Positions 40,061 through 53,500 of a stretch of DNA of 64,000 nt are shown here, one piece after another (position 1 is the first letter of the stretch; each line of letters begins with the position of its first letter). A model generated the notes under the pieces. It did not search any database. It saw only the letters and a program-made list of their open reading frames with translations, and had not been told where the DNA came from. This stretch comes from Metopolophium dirhodum (lineage: Eukaryota; Arthropoda; Insecta; Hemiptera; Aphididae). The stretch is from NCBI RefSeq assembly GCF_019925205.1, contig NC_083564.1, forward strand, positions 6,453,491-6,517,490, given 5' to 3'. Both the position numbers and the translations under genes were made by a program.

Positions 40061-41623
40061 TTCCCAGTTTTTTTATTTTACTACTTTTGTATTAACATGT
40101 GCATCCATATGCGTATAGCGTATAACTACAATCTATACATCGTATATTAAATATTTATAATTTATAACATTATAACTAATTAAACATATCCAAGCTGTGT
40201 GTACAATTTTCACAATTTTAATTTGATACAATTTTAATTTGAAAAGTTTTTTTCTTTTGAAAATTTAACTTTGTTATAAAAATGTGTGATGATTAAAAAA
40301 GTTGAGTTTTATTAAACAATTACTATACGTACTTTCCTTTATAAACAAAATAATAAAAATTGTTATTTTTAAAAATAATACACACTTTAATATTATATTA
40401 TGTTTAAAGAAACATTTGCTTTTATACTATGATCACAATGTCACGAAAACTAAGGTAGTTGTTTGTTCCTGCAAGATATATCATGATATATAAATGTATG
40501 AATTTAATGTTTTATTTGTATTGCCTATTTTTTTTTATCATAGTCACATTACTAAGGTTTGTGTTCTAAAGAATTAAGAAATATATTGATACTTGGTTGT
40601 ACAATGAGCTTTTCGTTGTAGTTGAGTAATTGATAAATTTTGGGTTGGTAGAAAGTACTCCAAAATTTGTAACAATATTATTCCAACAAATGTTTCATAT
40701 TTCCGCAACCACTTAATAATATAATAATAGTAAAAGGCTTAATAAAACAATGAATGATATCCTTAGACAGTAAGCCAAACATATCGTTAAACAATAGATG
40801 TTAGTATAATATCTACGATGTTGTATGGTTACCATGGAAACAAATGCTGTATCGGTTTTTAAGATATTTTATTATAGTTTTTCATTGCTATTCGTGGTAT
40901 AAAAATAATATAGTAAGTTTAAATAATATGTATTAGTATTTAGTATTAAAGACTTTAGAATTATGTTTTAGACGAAAATTATTAATTAAATATAAATAAT
41001 TGATGTATCCCAAATAAAACAGTTTTTTTTTTAACTTCTTCCTATACAGTACCTCAAATATAAACTATAAAACGTCGATGATGTTAAATATAGTTACTCG
41101 TGCTTCTTTTATTGCAGAAATTATTCTTAATTTTAGGGAGCAAGGATCGTAAGTTCAGTATTTTTTAGAAAAGGCTGAACAATATTTCCTATATAGGGCT
41201 ATACCCAACAAAATCGTAAGGGTTTTGCATCTCACACCTCCCTTCACACTATTAACATTTTTTTTTTAAATTTTACAAGATTTTCGCATTACATTTTAAT
41301 GATACATCGTCATATTATTGAGACCTCTTCTGTGGGCTGTGAGGGGTGTAAGAGTTGTCACAATCACTAGGTATAAAATAAATTACAACAAATTTAATAA
41401 CAAAAGATATGGGAATAATGCTATTAAAATCTCAAAAAAAATAACCACCAATTAATGATATCATAAATATTATGATTGCATTCTATCAATTAATCTTATA
41501 CATTTTTGAATTAATAATTATGTAAAAATATGTTTAATTTACAGCTGTTGTGGTTGTTGTTCGAAAGGTTTTCAGATTTTAGTGATAAATTGTTAAAACC
41601 ACTAAAAATACCTTTTAACACTA

Positions 41624-42255
41624 TCTATACATATATTATATAAAATAACTATTTCTGACTGACTGATTCATCAACAATCGTCAACATCTTACCTAAACCA
41701 CCGAAGCTATAAGTATAAAATTTGGTCAGTAGTTTTGTTTTATGATGTAGAGACCAACTAAAAAAGGATTTTCCAAAAATCGCATAATAAAGAGATCCTC
41801 AAACAAGGATTTTGAGATTCCCGTTATAAATTATAAATGGTTGCCGTTTGTTACTCGGGCAGATGAGATAAAGCATATGCGTCAAATCGTTATGTTTTTA
41901 CATTTTCTCTATTAAAGAAACTACTTATATCTTAAAACCAAATGTATGTTTGTATCTTATATCCTTAACAACGACTCAATTGATTTTAGAGATATCAGAA
42001 AAGTTGGGAGAGTAAATACTTTAAACCGCGTTAAAAAAGATACCAAGTGCTAATCCAACCCGTGACTTGCGGTTTCCCATTTAGGTAGAATTATTTCACA
42101 AAGCTATGTACACTAACGCCGATTTGGTCCTGAACTGAGGTACACTAAAACCGAGAAATACATATATATATAGCGTATATACACTGTTAACAATAAAGGA
42201 TTTGCCGCAATTCGCAAAAAAACTGCACACCTGTGAAGCCGGGTTATTCAGCTAC
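41624..42255 (+). mobile_element. Helitron-like relic
   Basis: The 5' end reads TCTATACATATATTATATAA and is followed by CTGACTGACTGATTCATCAAC and an ACCGAAGCTATAAGTATAAA phrase, as in many Helitrons (TC start, then CTGACTGA and 'AACCGCT..AGCTAGAA'-type text). The 3' end has TGTGAAGCCGGGTTATTCAG then CTAC, resembling the Helitron terminal block GAAGCCGGGTA..CAGCTAG. The ends sit between an A (41623) and a T (42256), the expected Helitron target. The last four bases are CTAC and not the canonical CTRR, and no Rep/helicase frame exists, so this is a decayed non-autonomous copy of about 632 bp. Confidence 0.65.
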
Positions 42256-42700
42256 TAAGTTGTATTTTAAATGACAATTATTTGTTATAAACATACCTGA
42301 GAAGCCCCTCCCCCATCACAAGAACAATAACTAAATTGCGCGCATGGCAAGTATTTACTAGTATGACACGTGGTGTTTGAAATAAAAGTAGTTACTAAGT
42401 TTGGTTACGTGAAATGGTCCCACGAGTCCTGAAATAGAGAAAAATATGGTAAAGTTCGAACCAAAATAAAATTAAAAGATAATAAAGTATAGTTAAATAT
42501 AGTAAATAAACAAACACCAACACAAAACCAATTAAATACAAAAATAAATTGTATTTTATAAATGTACGTATACTTTCAGTTATATCAATTAATCATTGAT
42601 GTACATCTGAGTAAAACCTATATTTTTAAAATAAGAAAGGTTGTTCGGAAAAAAAAGTAGTATTGCGATCCCCCTAATTTAGAAGTTTTGCTATACTATA

Positions 42701-43466
42701 CAAAGTGATTCACCAAGCATGAACTACCTTTTTTCTACAATAATTCAGTTATTCAAAAACTGATTTTAAGACCATATTATTATCTTAAAATTCATAAGAT
42801 TTTGTATGCTACTAAGGAGAGTTCTATGAAAATACAGTCTATTTTTAAATTGATAACACACTTCCACTTTTCTAATGTAAATTATTTAGTGGATAATTTT
42901 TCTAAAAAGGTTGACGTATCATCAAAGTCAAAATTCAAACGAGTAGTTTTTGAGGTCTTAACTTTGTGTAGGTACTAAGGATAGTAATAGATCCATGGTA
43001 ATGGGTATAGAAGATATTGGGAGGACGGTGAATTTAACATTTTAGTAATTATTATTAATTTATCAACGTTTGGTCCAATTATGGTCCAATTATCATGATA
43101 ATTCCTAGGTCCAATATTATATCTATTTTATATTTTTGTAAAATAATTATTAAGGACTGTTATCTTTGGTATTCCTTGGTTTTTGTTGTGTATTTATATA
43201 AACATTCTAATAACTGCGAATATACACATTCAAATTTTGAATTGGTTACAGGGGGGTTTATCGTTTGAAAAACAATAATTTGTTTCGCTACAAAGAGTGT
43301 CGCTTATATAAGGTAGCACAAAAAATCTCAAGCTTTTTCAAAATATGGTCTTGAGTTATTATATTACCTACCTATTTAGCAATTCCGAAAGTCAGAATTC
43401 AAATAAATTCGTTAAAGGAAAAAAGGAAAAAAAAATTGGGATGAACATGCTTAGCGAATCACCTTG
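42701..43466. mobile_element. Mariner-like MITE flanked by TA
   Basis: The left end CAAAGTGATTCACCAAGCAT and the right end (reverse complement CAAGGTGATTCGCTAAGCAT) form imperfect terminal inverted repeats of more than 20 bp. Both ends are flanked by TA (42699-42700 and 43467-43468), the Tc1/mariner target. It is 766 bp long with no transposase frame. The interior is AT-rich and unremarkable. Confidence 0.8.
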
Positions 43467-43675
43467 TATTCATATTATAATCAGGCGTATAATAACTACG
43501 GCGGAATCGTGCTAGTCACGAATTCGGCAAATATGGAGTTGTACGTGTATATAGATATCATATTTATAGAGTCACGGTAGATAGAACTTTCAACTCCGCG
43601 GAGCAGTTTAACCGAAATAGAGGTTAAGTAAAATCCGGCCGGAACAATAGCGTTTAGACGGAATATAATAATATA

Positions 43676-43676
<1 letters not shown>

Positions 43677-43712
<36 letters not shown>
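43677..43712. repeat. (TG)n microsatellite
   Basis: About 18 uninterrupted TG units. Confidence 0.98.
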
Positions 43713-43714
<2 letters not shown>

Positions 43715-44715
43715 CAGTGGCCTTCTTTGCTAAGCGTGTCAAAGGTATACCTAGGTATTATACATGTTCGCCTCTCATTTGTTTGGCAGTAGCAAATCCG
43801 CGAAATCGTATAAGAACTACTTAAAATTCTAAGCGCTCAACGGGAAAAACTTTCTCTCCGTATTAGTGGGTAGGTAGTTAGTAATATTTACCAATGTTTT
43901 ATGATAAAAAAAAAAATGAAAAAATACAGGATTAGAGCACCGCAAACTTTAGAAAACAATACGAACCCCGGTAGAGGTACAACTAACTCTGAAATAGAAA
44001 AAAAAACATTTTGAATTTTCTAAAAAACTCCGTATTTAAATACAATCATATTTATCAGTAGGTACCTTCCTATATTTTATCACAGCAGTCCATTATTCTA
44101 GACAAAATCCGCTTATGGAATTTTTTTTATCGTTTATCAAAATCGAATGTATCCTTATAAGTTCACTCTTCTAAATATATTATATCCTAAATAGTAAATA
44201 ATATGAGAAATTATATTTATATCCGAACAATCCAAATAATTCAATCGTTTTAATATTATAATAATATGGATCAAATAAAACGAGATATGTTATTTTCATT
44301 TAGCCGTGATTGTTTTCATTAATTGCATAGTAGCATTACAAGTAGGAATCCGAAACAATTAAGCCGAATAGAAGGCATTTTCATTATTGTTTCGCAAAGA
44401 ATTTTATAATTTCACATAAACACAATGTAGTATAATATTATAATGTTTTTGTTCCACACATGTGTGCACTTGCGTTATTTTTCACTTTCAAAACGTTTAT
44501 GGTTCCTAAGACTATTATTACTTCCAACAGACATGGAATGTATATGCAGTCAACTTGTTACACACATATTACAATACTGTTACCACCAACGCGTATATTT
44601 AAACGTTATATAATATTATGCACTTTGTATCTCGCGGTATTGACTAAATAACACTTGTAAAACACAAATTTAAAATATATACCTGCGTGCTTACAATTTT
44701 TTTAACGTAGATATT

Positions 44716-44951
44716 ATGTTTTTCGGCTGAGTACAACTGTTATTTTCCCAACCGATTTTCATAACGCTTTGTATAATATGGCCATAGAAACGCAAATCAA
44801 CAATAAAACACGATGAAAAAAATTCAATTCAATTCCTAATAAAAAGTAGCATATGCTACTAGATATTTTTCCACTGCACTATACCCAAAACTGTATCTAT
44901 AATATTTCTTCAATTTTCTTTGCAGAAGAAAAATATCTAGTACGATGCTAC
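44716..44951 (-). repeat. Interspersed repeat family R2 with 26-bp hairpin arms
   Basis: Imperfect inverted arms lie at 44846-44872 (GTAGCATATGCTACTAGATA...) and 44927-44951 (GAAAAATATCTAGTACGATG...), separated by about 54 bp. Downstream on the minus strand follow GTTGATTTGCGTTTCTATGG and AACTGTTATTTTCCC / GTACTCAGCC on the corresponding strands. The same order of blocks occurs on the plus strand at 61517-61662, which shows an interspersed family. No frame. Confidence 0.75.
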
Positions 44952-45407
44952 CTAGCTACCTATAATATTTTATACGAACGGTCTTTTCTTTTTTGAAAAA
45001 AAGCAATAAAACTTAACCATTTAAGCTTACCATTAACGATAGTTTAATATATTAGGGCGCTTAAAAATGATTTTCTAACCCGATTCAGATTTATGCCAAC
45101 TGAAAACGGATGAATCACACACCCTGTACATATGGGTGTTTATGATATTGTCTTAAATTGGCTTCACATTTCCAACTGTAGATTATTAAGGTTAATAATT
45201 TTTACCAGACAAAATGTCTATCAAACTTTTTAGTCTATTTTCCAACGACTTAAAATTATTTCAATTCATTCTGAGTCTAACTTTAAGTGTTTTGTGGGGC
45301 TTCATAATTGTACTGTCTCAAATATAATTTTGATAAATGTTATTCAATATCCAATCAATAATATTGTAAAATCGTCATGAACCCTAGGTTTCGTCATAAG
45401 AAATAGC

Positions 45408-45972
45408 CAAGGCTGGGCAAGTTAATGATTTTTTTTTAACTCAGAGTTAAGTTAATATCCATCAATAACAAAAAGTTAAAAGTTAATTTAACTATTGGTT
45501 AACTCAGTTAAGTTAAAAGTTAATACACACTTTTTTTTAACTTTTTATTAAATTAAAAATAAGTTAATTTGTTTACACAACACTAGCGTACTTAATTTTT
45601 TTCCAACCCAAAACTAAATTATAGACATAGTTGTGTATACTGTATTCAGTATTTCCATATAAGTTAAATTCAAATGATATACATTTTTAACTTTAAACAA
45701 TTCACGGTAAATATTTTTTGTCATGAAAACGAAATAGTCTGAAATAGTGAAATATAATTAAATTAAAAACAAAATAAATTAATTTAACTTACTTCTTAAA
45801 ATTAAAAATTAGTTCGTTAATTTCACGTTAGTTAAAAAATAAATTTAGTAAGTTAACAGTTAAGTTAATGAAAAGACAAAAGTAACTAGTTAAGTTAAAA
45901 AATTAAAATAAAATTAACTTCTTAACTTTTTAACTTAACTTTAACTTTTTAACTCGTTAATGCCCAGCCTTG
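45408..45972. mobile_element. hAT-type MITE with 8-bp target duplication
   Basis: The left end is CAAGGCTGGGCAAGTTAATG and the right end finishes TTAATGCCCAGCCTTG, an almost perfect terminal inverted repeat. Identical octamers GAAATAGC flank it (45400-45407 and 45973-45980), the hAT signature. The subterminal regions are dense in AAGTTAAC/TTAACTT, on both sides and inverted, so much of the element can fold on itself. It is 565 bp with no transposase. It belongs to a different family from the 11429-12069 element. Confidence 0.92.
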
Positions 45973-46779
45973 GAAATAGCAAGACTTTACTAGACCGCTA
46001 AAGGTGTTTTAAATAGACAAATGGTAATATACTTGCAGCTGAGTGTGCTTGAATTCGGTTCAAGCATTCGAAATTAATTTTAAATTGTTTTTTAGTAAAA
46101 ACTTGAGAGTGTGCAAAATTAATATTTACTTAAATTATAAATGTTCACCTGCAAGGCAATATCGATGATCATGACTATGAGCCTTTAATATAAGCCTTAT
46201 GCACATACCCCTTAAGTTCTAGCTGTTTTGTCCTTGAAGATACTATTTTTATTTTTATTCTAATTCATGGCTCAATCGATGTTATAGCCATTTTTTGAGT
46301 TAACTAAATCTGATGGATTCTCCATTCAAATCTGGTGAAGGTTGTTGGCTTCATGTAATATCACACACAGTCACAGTCATACTGTTTTAACTTTTAATAT
46401 TACATATAAACCATTTGTCTCAGAGCTGTATGTATATATTATATTATTTTAACCAGAAATAATTTTATTCTATGTATTTATTATTATTCGCCTCGATAGA
46501 ATTCATATTGATTCTATAATCTATGATATTCGCTGTACTTATCTGTATTCACCAATTATTAAATAAATATTATTATTATTATTATTATTTGTTAGTATAT
46601 CGACGCATAAAAACAAAATCTTTTTACGGCTAAATATCCATCGAATAGGTACGTAAAACACCAAACGGAGGGTATATAATATTGATGATAAAGACCGTTG
46701 GGTAGGTGGGGCAAACGACATCGATTCGGTTTTAATATATATAATATATTATTTTTTTAAGGGAAAATGTGGTACCTAG

Positions 46780-46961
46780 GTCTTGTATCCTCTTCCGCAG
46801 AAATGCACTCGACGAGATAACAGAGAAATATCGTCGCGGACGTGCCCTCGGGATCGCTCAATATTTATTTGTCGCGCGAGATATTTGCAGCAGCAGCAGC
46901 AGTAGGTACACCACACCTAACGCGTATTGTTTACAATACTTAAAAAACACATACACACACA

Positions 46962-47031
<70 letters not shown>

Positions 47032-47560
47032 TATACTCTCCGTCGTTCGTCGGAGGCGGCGTCCTTATTATAGCCACGTACGAAATACTCGTCTACCACT
47101 CGGCAGTGCCGGTGCGCACGTGACTGCGAAGTGTTCACGTCGCAACCTATATATAGGTAATAATATATATTTCAATCTACTTCAACTAGTGCTGGCATCC
47201 ATACGATATATACTTGGGCAGTAAGCACCACTCGTATACATATATGCCATTAGGATTCTTTTCGTCAGACATTAATACAACAGCACACACACAGAATATA
47301 ATTTCGCGCTATATTGTATACAATACACTATTATGTAGGTACCTATATAGCTATATCTCATCCGGCAAACGGCGACGGCTAGAATGGTCTGCAGACGAAT
47401 ATTTTCCGCATATCTCCTATTTTGTACACAGCGGTCGTGGTATTGGGTACGGCCGTATTCGGGCGACTGTGTGTCTACAATACGGTCAAGTGACGACTGT
47501 CGAGTGCCCGGAAATGTATTAAACAGCTCACTAAAACAATTGTTAATAATATTTGTAGTA
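46780..47560. other. CpG-rich block with CAG and CA repeats, no gene recognised
   Basis: It contains CAGCAGCAGCAGCAG (about 46886-46900), a long CA array and several overlapping open frames. The longest (46769-47224) is Thr-His repeat translation across the CA array. No splice sites or family motifs were recognised. Confidence 0.35.
46947..47029. repeat. Long (CA)n microsatellite
   Basis: About 40 CA units with two TA interruptions, the longest dinucleotide array in the window. Likely length-polymorphic. Confidence 0.98.
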
Positions 47561-50500
47561 CTTCAATTACTTAGAAATGATTCTCGGAATCTCTTTGGCA
47601 AAGCAAAAATTCATCTATCATAGGGTATTTTTTAGTAATCGAATCGCTATACCTGACCAGTGATGCCCATCCTCTTTTCTCCGGCGGGATACGACTAATA
47701 ATACAATTTAGCCTTATTCGTACAGGCTACCAATAATAGCGCAGTTGTATATTTAATCGTTTCATTGGACCTACTTGTTTTTTACAGTGGTGTCGGTACG
47801 TATACTTAAACAATTCACAATATTAAATGAATAATATCCCTATTTTGTGTACAGATTATTTTATTTATTGAAATCATTTTTTTTTTATTTTTTTTTAACT
47901 ATTGGTCACGGGCTACTTCTAAGGCCTTGGTGGACTACGGGTTGAGCATAACTGTACTAGACTATGACCAGAGTAGGAGTCACTAAATAGGCGATCCATG
48001 AATTTTATCTAGCCACAGACAAGACATTTTTTTTTTAAATTAATATATTTATGGTGAATTAAATTAGGGTTTTCGTTACTACTTTTATAATTTTATTTTT
48101 TGATTTGGTATTTAGTTTCTTTGGTTGAACAGGTGCTTACACTTAAATTTGATTGCCCCCGAAAGCTTACTGAATTTCTTATGTGGCTCTCCTAAAATAT
48201 TAATTAGTGTTCGCTGATATAGATAGTCACTCTGTCGCATGCACTTATGAGAAATTTAATAAAATGTATGGCCGTCTCGGAAACTTTGTCACTCGTATTA
48301 TTTTAGTGCTACACTTTTACCGAGCACTTAGTTACCGAGACAAAGTTGTTTGAATAGTGTTTACATGTTGAAACATATTTACGTCGGGATAATTAAACGC
48401 GGTTCGAAGAAATGAAGTCGAGTGAAAACTATGTAGGGACACTGTGGGGTACGAAATCGTATACGAATACCGAATATTCTAGAACACTTAGTTCGTTATA
48501 TTATTATAGCGATGGCCATTTGGCGGTGTTCCCATAGGGCGAACTATATATTATCCGCTGTATACTCACGAAATTTCGTTGGAAAACCATTGGTATGCCG
48601 ATGGATTGCTCGAGAATACAAGCATATTTCCGAGTGAATCACTTGAGGTAACCCAGACGAGGTCGTGCCGTCGGCGATATTGACTCGAGCTGACTGGTAG
48701 AGTCCGAATATCGTCTGAGTGAATAGACTTAGGGTCAGGCGTCATGGCTGCTTGAAATAATAGACCCCTATTTAGCCGATTTCTTCAAGGAGCGTTATTC
48801 GTCAATTTATTTAATTAACCAATATTCATTAATTTCATACGGATTCTAAGAAAATAAGGTAATATTTAGCCTATGATCATTAACTCGCCTCACTTCCCCT
48901 CCTATTTTAGTATCTTACTACTACGTACGCCACTACATTTATTCTATATACCATAATATGATATATATGGATAAGTATTTAGGCGGAACTTTTTTATATG
49001 AAGATATTTTTTATTAATGATTAAATACTACGGTCAAATACTGCTTCCTGCGTGTTGATTGCTTATTGAAATTTAAAATATATATAATACAGCTTATTTT
49101 CGTTTGTTAAATTTGTTTTTCCAATTTAATTATAAAAAAAGCATACAGTTAATTTGTTCAATAGATGTTAAGTATACCTACTACGGTTGTTGCAGGTACT
49201 TGTATAGCCGTAAGTCTTTTTTGTACGCAATCTATCGCTGGAATGTTAAATAATAATATTTTTGGTACAAGAGTAAGGTAATTTTTTAATAGCTTCCCAT
49301 ATTTAAATTATACATTTTTAAAATTGTATTTTATAATATAATAAACCCACTAAAACTAAACAGACGATTAAGTTTAATTTGGGTTTTACAAGCCTAAGCA
49401 CATTATAATATGTAAATACAACAAACGAAGTGACCGTAATCCAGCAATAGGTACTTAATATTTATGTAATATTCTAAAAATCGTCATACAGCGTGACTTT
49501 TTTTCTATGGCTTTACTATGATGTTCCATTTATCTACATTTGTCCGATTTTGGTTGTCCGTCTACCCCTGACCCCGAAGTGGTCGCATTCCTTCCCTCTT
49601 CCAACGGGTAGACTTTGGGCCAACCAACTCGATGCGCGGAGCCGGAAAAACACGACACGAATGGCACACTATCTGACAGACGACGGCGGCGTATTATAAC
49701 TCGGCTTTGTACAATCGATCGTGTTATCACTTATTTGCACGTCCCACGCACCGATTTGACGCGATTATACCATGATAGTTGATAAATTATCAACTTAAAA
49801 TGGCTGTATAACTTTGAAACGAAGTCAGAGCGACAGTTTCGAATATTGCACTATATAATCGTTGTTATGTACATGTGTTCCAACAACTTTTTTTAATTTC
49901 CCGAGTGACATGCAAAAGTAAACTTTTTCTCACACATCAGTATTGGTTATATATCAATCTCAGGTACCTCTTAAAGTGAGGAGCCACTGCACAAGTAGAC
50001 GACCGTTATAACAAATGTAAAAAAAAACCGTCTCATAATAGTCCTTAAAAGATGAAAAAATTATTTTAGACTTAAAGTAGGTAAGTATGTCTAAACAATG
50101 TTAATTCCAAATCAAAAATTTGAATAAATGCATAATTCAAGCATAACATATAATAATGTTTTGATCGTGCTTATAGATTCACCCTGTATACGTAATACGT
50201 ATGGTACATAAAAGGGAGCAGAGACGTATTTAGAAGGATTCTAGCGCAAGGCAATGACCCTGGGGATGCACTTTTTATGGGTTTATTTGCGTTCATAATT
50301 TTTTGTAATAAATATTGTAATATTGTTAGAAAACCTTTTTTATTGTTCTCACGGTTATTCTTATTATGCACCGATCGTTTTTACAATAAACTGAAAAGCC
50401 TTGTCCCGCTATCATGTTGCTTGATAATTAAATATGTTTAATTTTCTTTGTTGAATTTGTTTTCCTCTTTAATTAAAATATAACATATATAAAATAATTT

Positions 50501-53500
50501 TTTATTGTTAACAATTAACATTTATAAGGATGGTGGGCGACGACAAAAAAATAATAGAAGGGCGTGAAAATTCTGAATTCGCCTCTTGACTTTCCATTAG
50601 TGAACAATTTAATTTTCATATTGCAATCCATTAATTGTCATATGTTATACGTAGCAGGCACCAAAAATATTTAAATATATAATATAATAAACCTTTATAA
50701 AAACCATTTCGATATGCACGTCGAGTATAGTTATTATAATTGTTTTATTTAATACAGGTCATATATGTATAACGTGTATTTAAATTTAATCTATTTAATG
50801 CAATAATACAAAGTAGCAGAACATTTATTAGTTAAATTTTTTTTTTCACAAAAACGGAAATTAAAAACTTGAGTAAATTACAAATGCGCGTGTGTTATAC
50901 TTTGTTGGCAATGCGATTGTGTCATTATACATTTATCACTAGGTAGGTCAAGGGGTGTTGTTTTTATTATATATACCTAAAAGAATTTAATTACTAGTGA
51001 AATATATTGCCATATTGGCCTTATTATGCTAGACGAAATAGTAATAACTAATAGTAGGTATTAAATAAAAACCAATGTCAAATTTTAACTCTGTATAAAA
51101 TCTATAATTGGCGTTTAACTTTTATTTAAAAAATTTTAAAACTTTTTTTTTATACAATATTTCCCAGTTTTTAATGAATTTATCACAGAACACATTTAGA
51201 ATCAAAATTGAATATTTATGATTAAATAAATATGCAAGACTTCACGACTTGTTTTACTTTATAATTAATTAAATATTATATTGTATTGTATATTATGTTC
51301 AATGATTATACATTATAATTTATCAAACAAATCTATACCTTACACTTACAGATCTGTGTTTTTAAAGTAAATTAAGTACCACTGTCAACTACTCAATAAA
51401 ATTTTAGGTTATCACAAATTATTTATTTATGCTGAACATTTGAATAAAATAATTTGACAATAAAATATTTGTTTAAAATAAATTATTGACAAAACAAGAT
51501 CTAATTTTCAAGGGTTTTTTTTTTTTTGATAACTTATCAATTAGGGAGAATGTAGCTAATCCGTTCCACCGATCTTGTTACATGAAAAATCATAGTTTAC
51601 TATCATTAATATATTATAATGACAAGCATTTAATCACAATTCTCAAAGCATAAAATATAAGCAGTATTTTTATTATTATTTAAAATACGGTATTTCTTAA
51701 TATATCTCTATCTCTTTTTAGAGTCGGAAATATATATTCAAGTGTGGTTCTGGAGACAGACAATTTATTAATCATATTTTTTAAATTTTAAATATATTAA
51801 GAAATATTTTAGCATTACAATCGGCGAGAGCTTGAAAACTCGATTTTGGAACTTTATCAGTTCTGTGAAGTTTGCGACTCCAAGTTCTACAAGCGAAATA
51901 TAAAAGTCCAATCAATGTTTTAAATTAAGTTTCATCGTCCTCGCTTAACTGAATTGTTTGGAAATAAACATTCAAACCCCAAAAAAAGGAAAACTAATTT
52001 TAACTACGCTGATAATATTTGTTGATAGTTAAAGTGTAGCTTTGGATCTTACGTCATTTTCGTTTGTTTGTGTTCTGTTAATTCTTGTTTATTTTCGTTT
52101 TTTATTATTAAAATAGAACCAATGGTATTTTTTTCTTTTTTTTCTCTTTAGACTAAGTACATACGATGATTGATAAAAATCTATACAATTTTATAACTTT
52201 GATACACAAATATTGTCAGTTTATGGCCATTATACGGTTGTTTTGTCTCGGAGATCACACCGATCAATCACGTATTTAAAAACAACTCGTATGCTAAGTG
52301 GTGTATATTATTATTATACAAGCGGAAAACCATTTTGTTTTTGGGTGATTGGTAAGATAAGGTACTGCATGTTAAGACTATTTCATTAGAATATTGGACC
52401 GATTTAGTCATTTAGTTCTAACGCTTTTGAGTTTTGACCACCACAAACTATATCATAAATATCTTTACGAATAGGAATGGCTACTAGAACACATTATTAT
52501 ATTATAATATTATATTTAAAAAAGGGGCGCTAGGGGTGGGGGATATCTGCCCATCGGCTATCGCCCTCTTCAACTATAACTACGCAAATGGTTTCTCGTA
52601 TACTCCTTCAGACCTGACCTATATAATATATTGAATATTAATAAAACTATATATACGAAACATTATTAATATATTAACAAAACACAAATTAAAATTGTTT
52701 TTATATACCCATATAATAAATTAATGTTTGAAAAACACCACCACAATAATAATAATAATAATAATAATACGTATTAATAACATACGTTGAAGCATAGCGT
52801 GCCTACATAATATAATTTAAAATATATAAAATAAATTTTTTTTGCTTAATCAGTCGCGTAATTTAACAGTTGCGCATTTTAGTCACTAAATGCATATACC
52901 GTACGTTAATATATTACAAACGTCTACGAATTCACCGTGACGTATTGTTTCCAATTAAATGTTTTAAATGTATTAAGAGAATGCATGCGTTTAATGTCTA
53001 TATTATGTGAAGTTTCGATTAAATCGTTAATTAACTCGGTCTTGCAGTCGCTCCACGAGTTTTAAATAATAAAATTACGTCGACCGACGGTTGTAATTAA
53101 TCACTCTACGTAATGGTATATACTTATTGTTTTAATATTCAGTCTGGAAATATGAATGCGTATATTTTGGTTTGACACAACTTCCATTCGACGTCAATTT
53201 TTAAAATGAAATACCACGCCACGCTCAGATTATCAAAGTAAATTAAAAATCAACTATATATCTGCAGTCATATAATAAAAATATATATTATGGTACCTAT
53301 ACTTGGTGTCTGGCACCGAAAACAATGGAGGACGAAATTCGATTTTTGAAACTGTTGTCGTGTATATAATTGTTCCAAATCGACCGTGTTGATGAAACTT
53401 TCCTTCATTTTCTATATAATACGCACAGACACACATTAAAAACATATAAATAAGTATACATCGTTGGATGAACGCTTCGATTGTTTCTTCTGCACAACTC

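Noticed and set aside
46769..47224. 151-codon plus-strand frame
   Set aside because: The middle is a Thr-His repeat produced by the CA microsatellite, which keeps frames open artificially.
48260..48350. Inverted AACTTTGTC / GACAAAGTT near CTCGG and CCGAG
   Set aside because: Only 9-10 bp match, with no target duplication or second copy seen. Could be chance.
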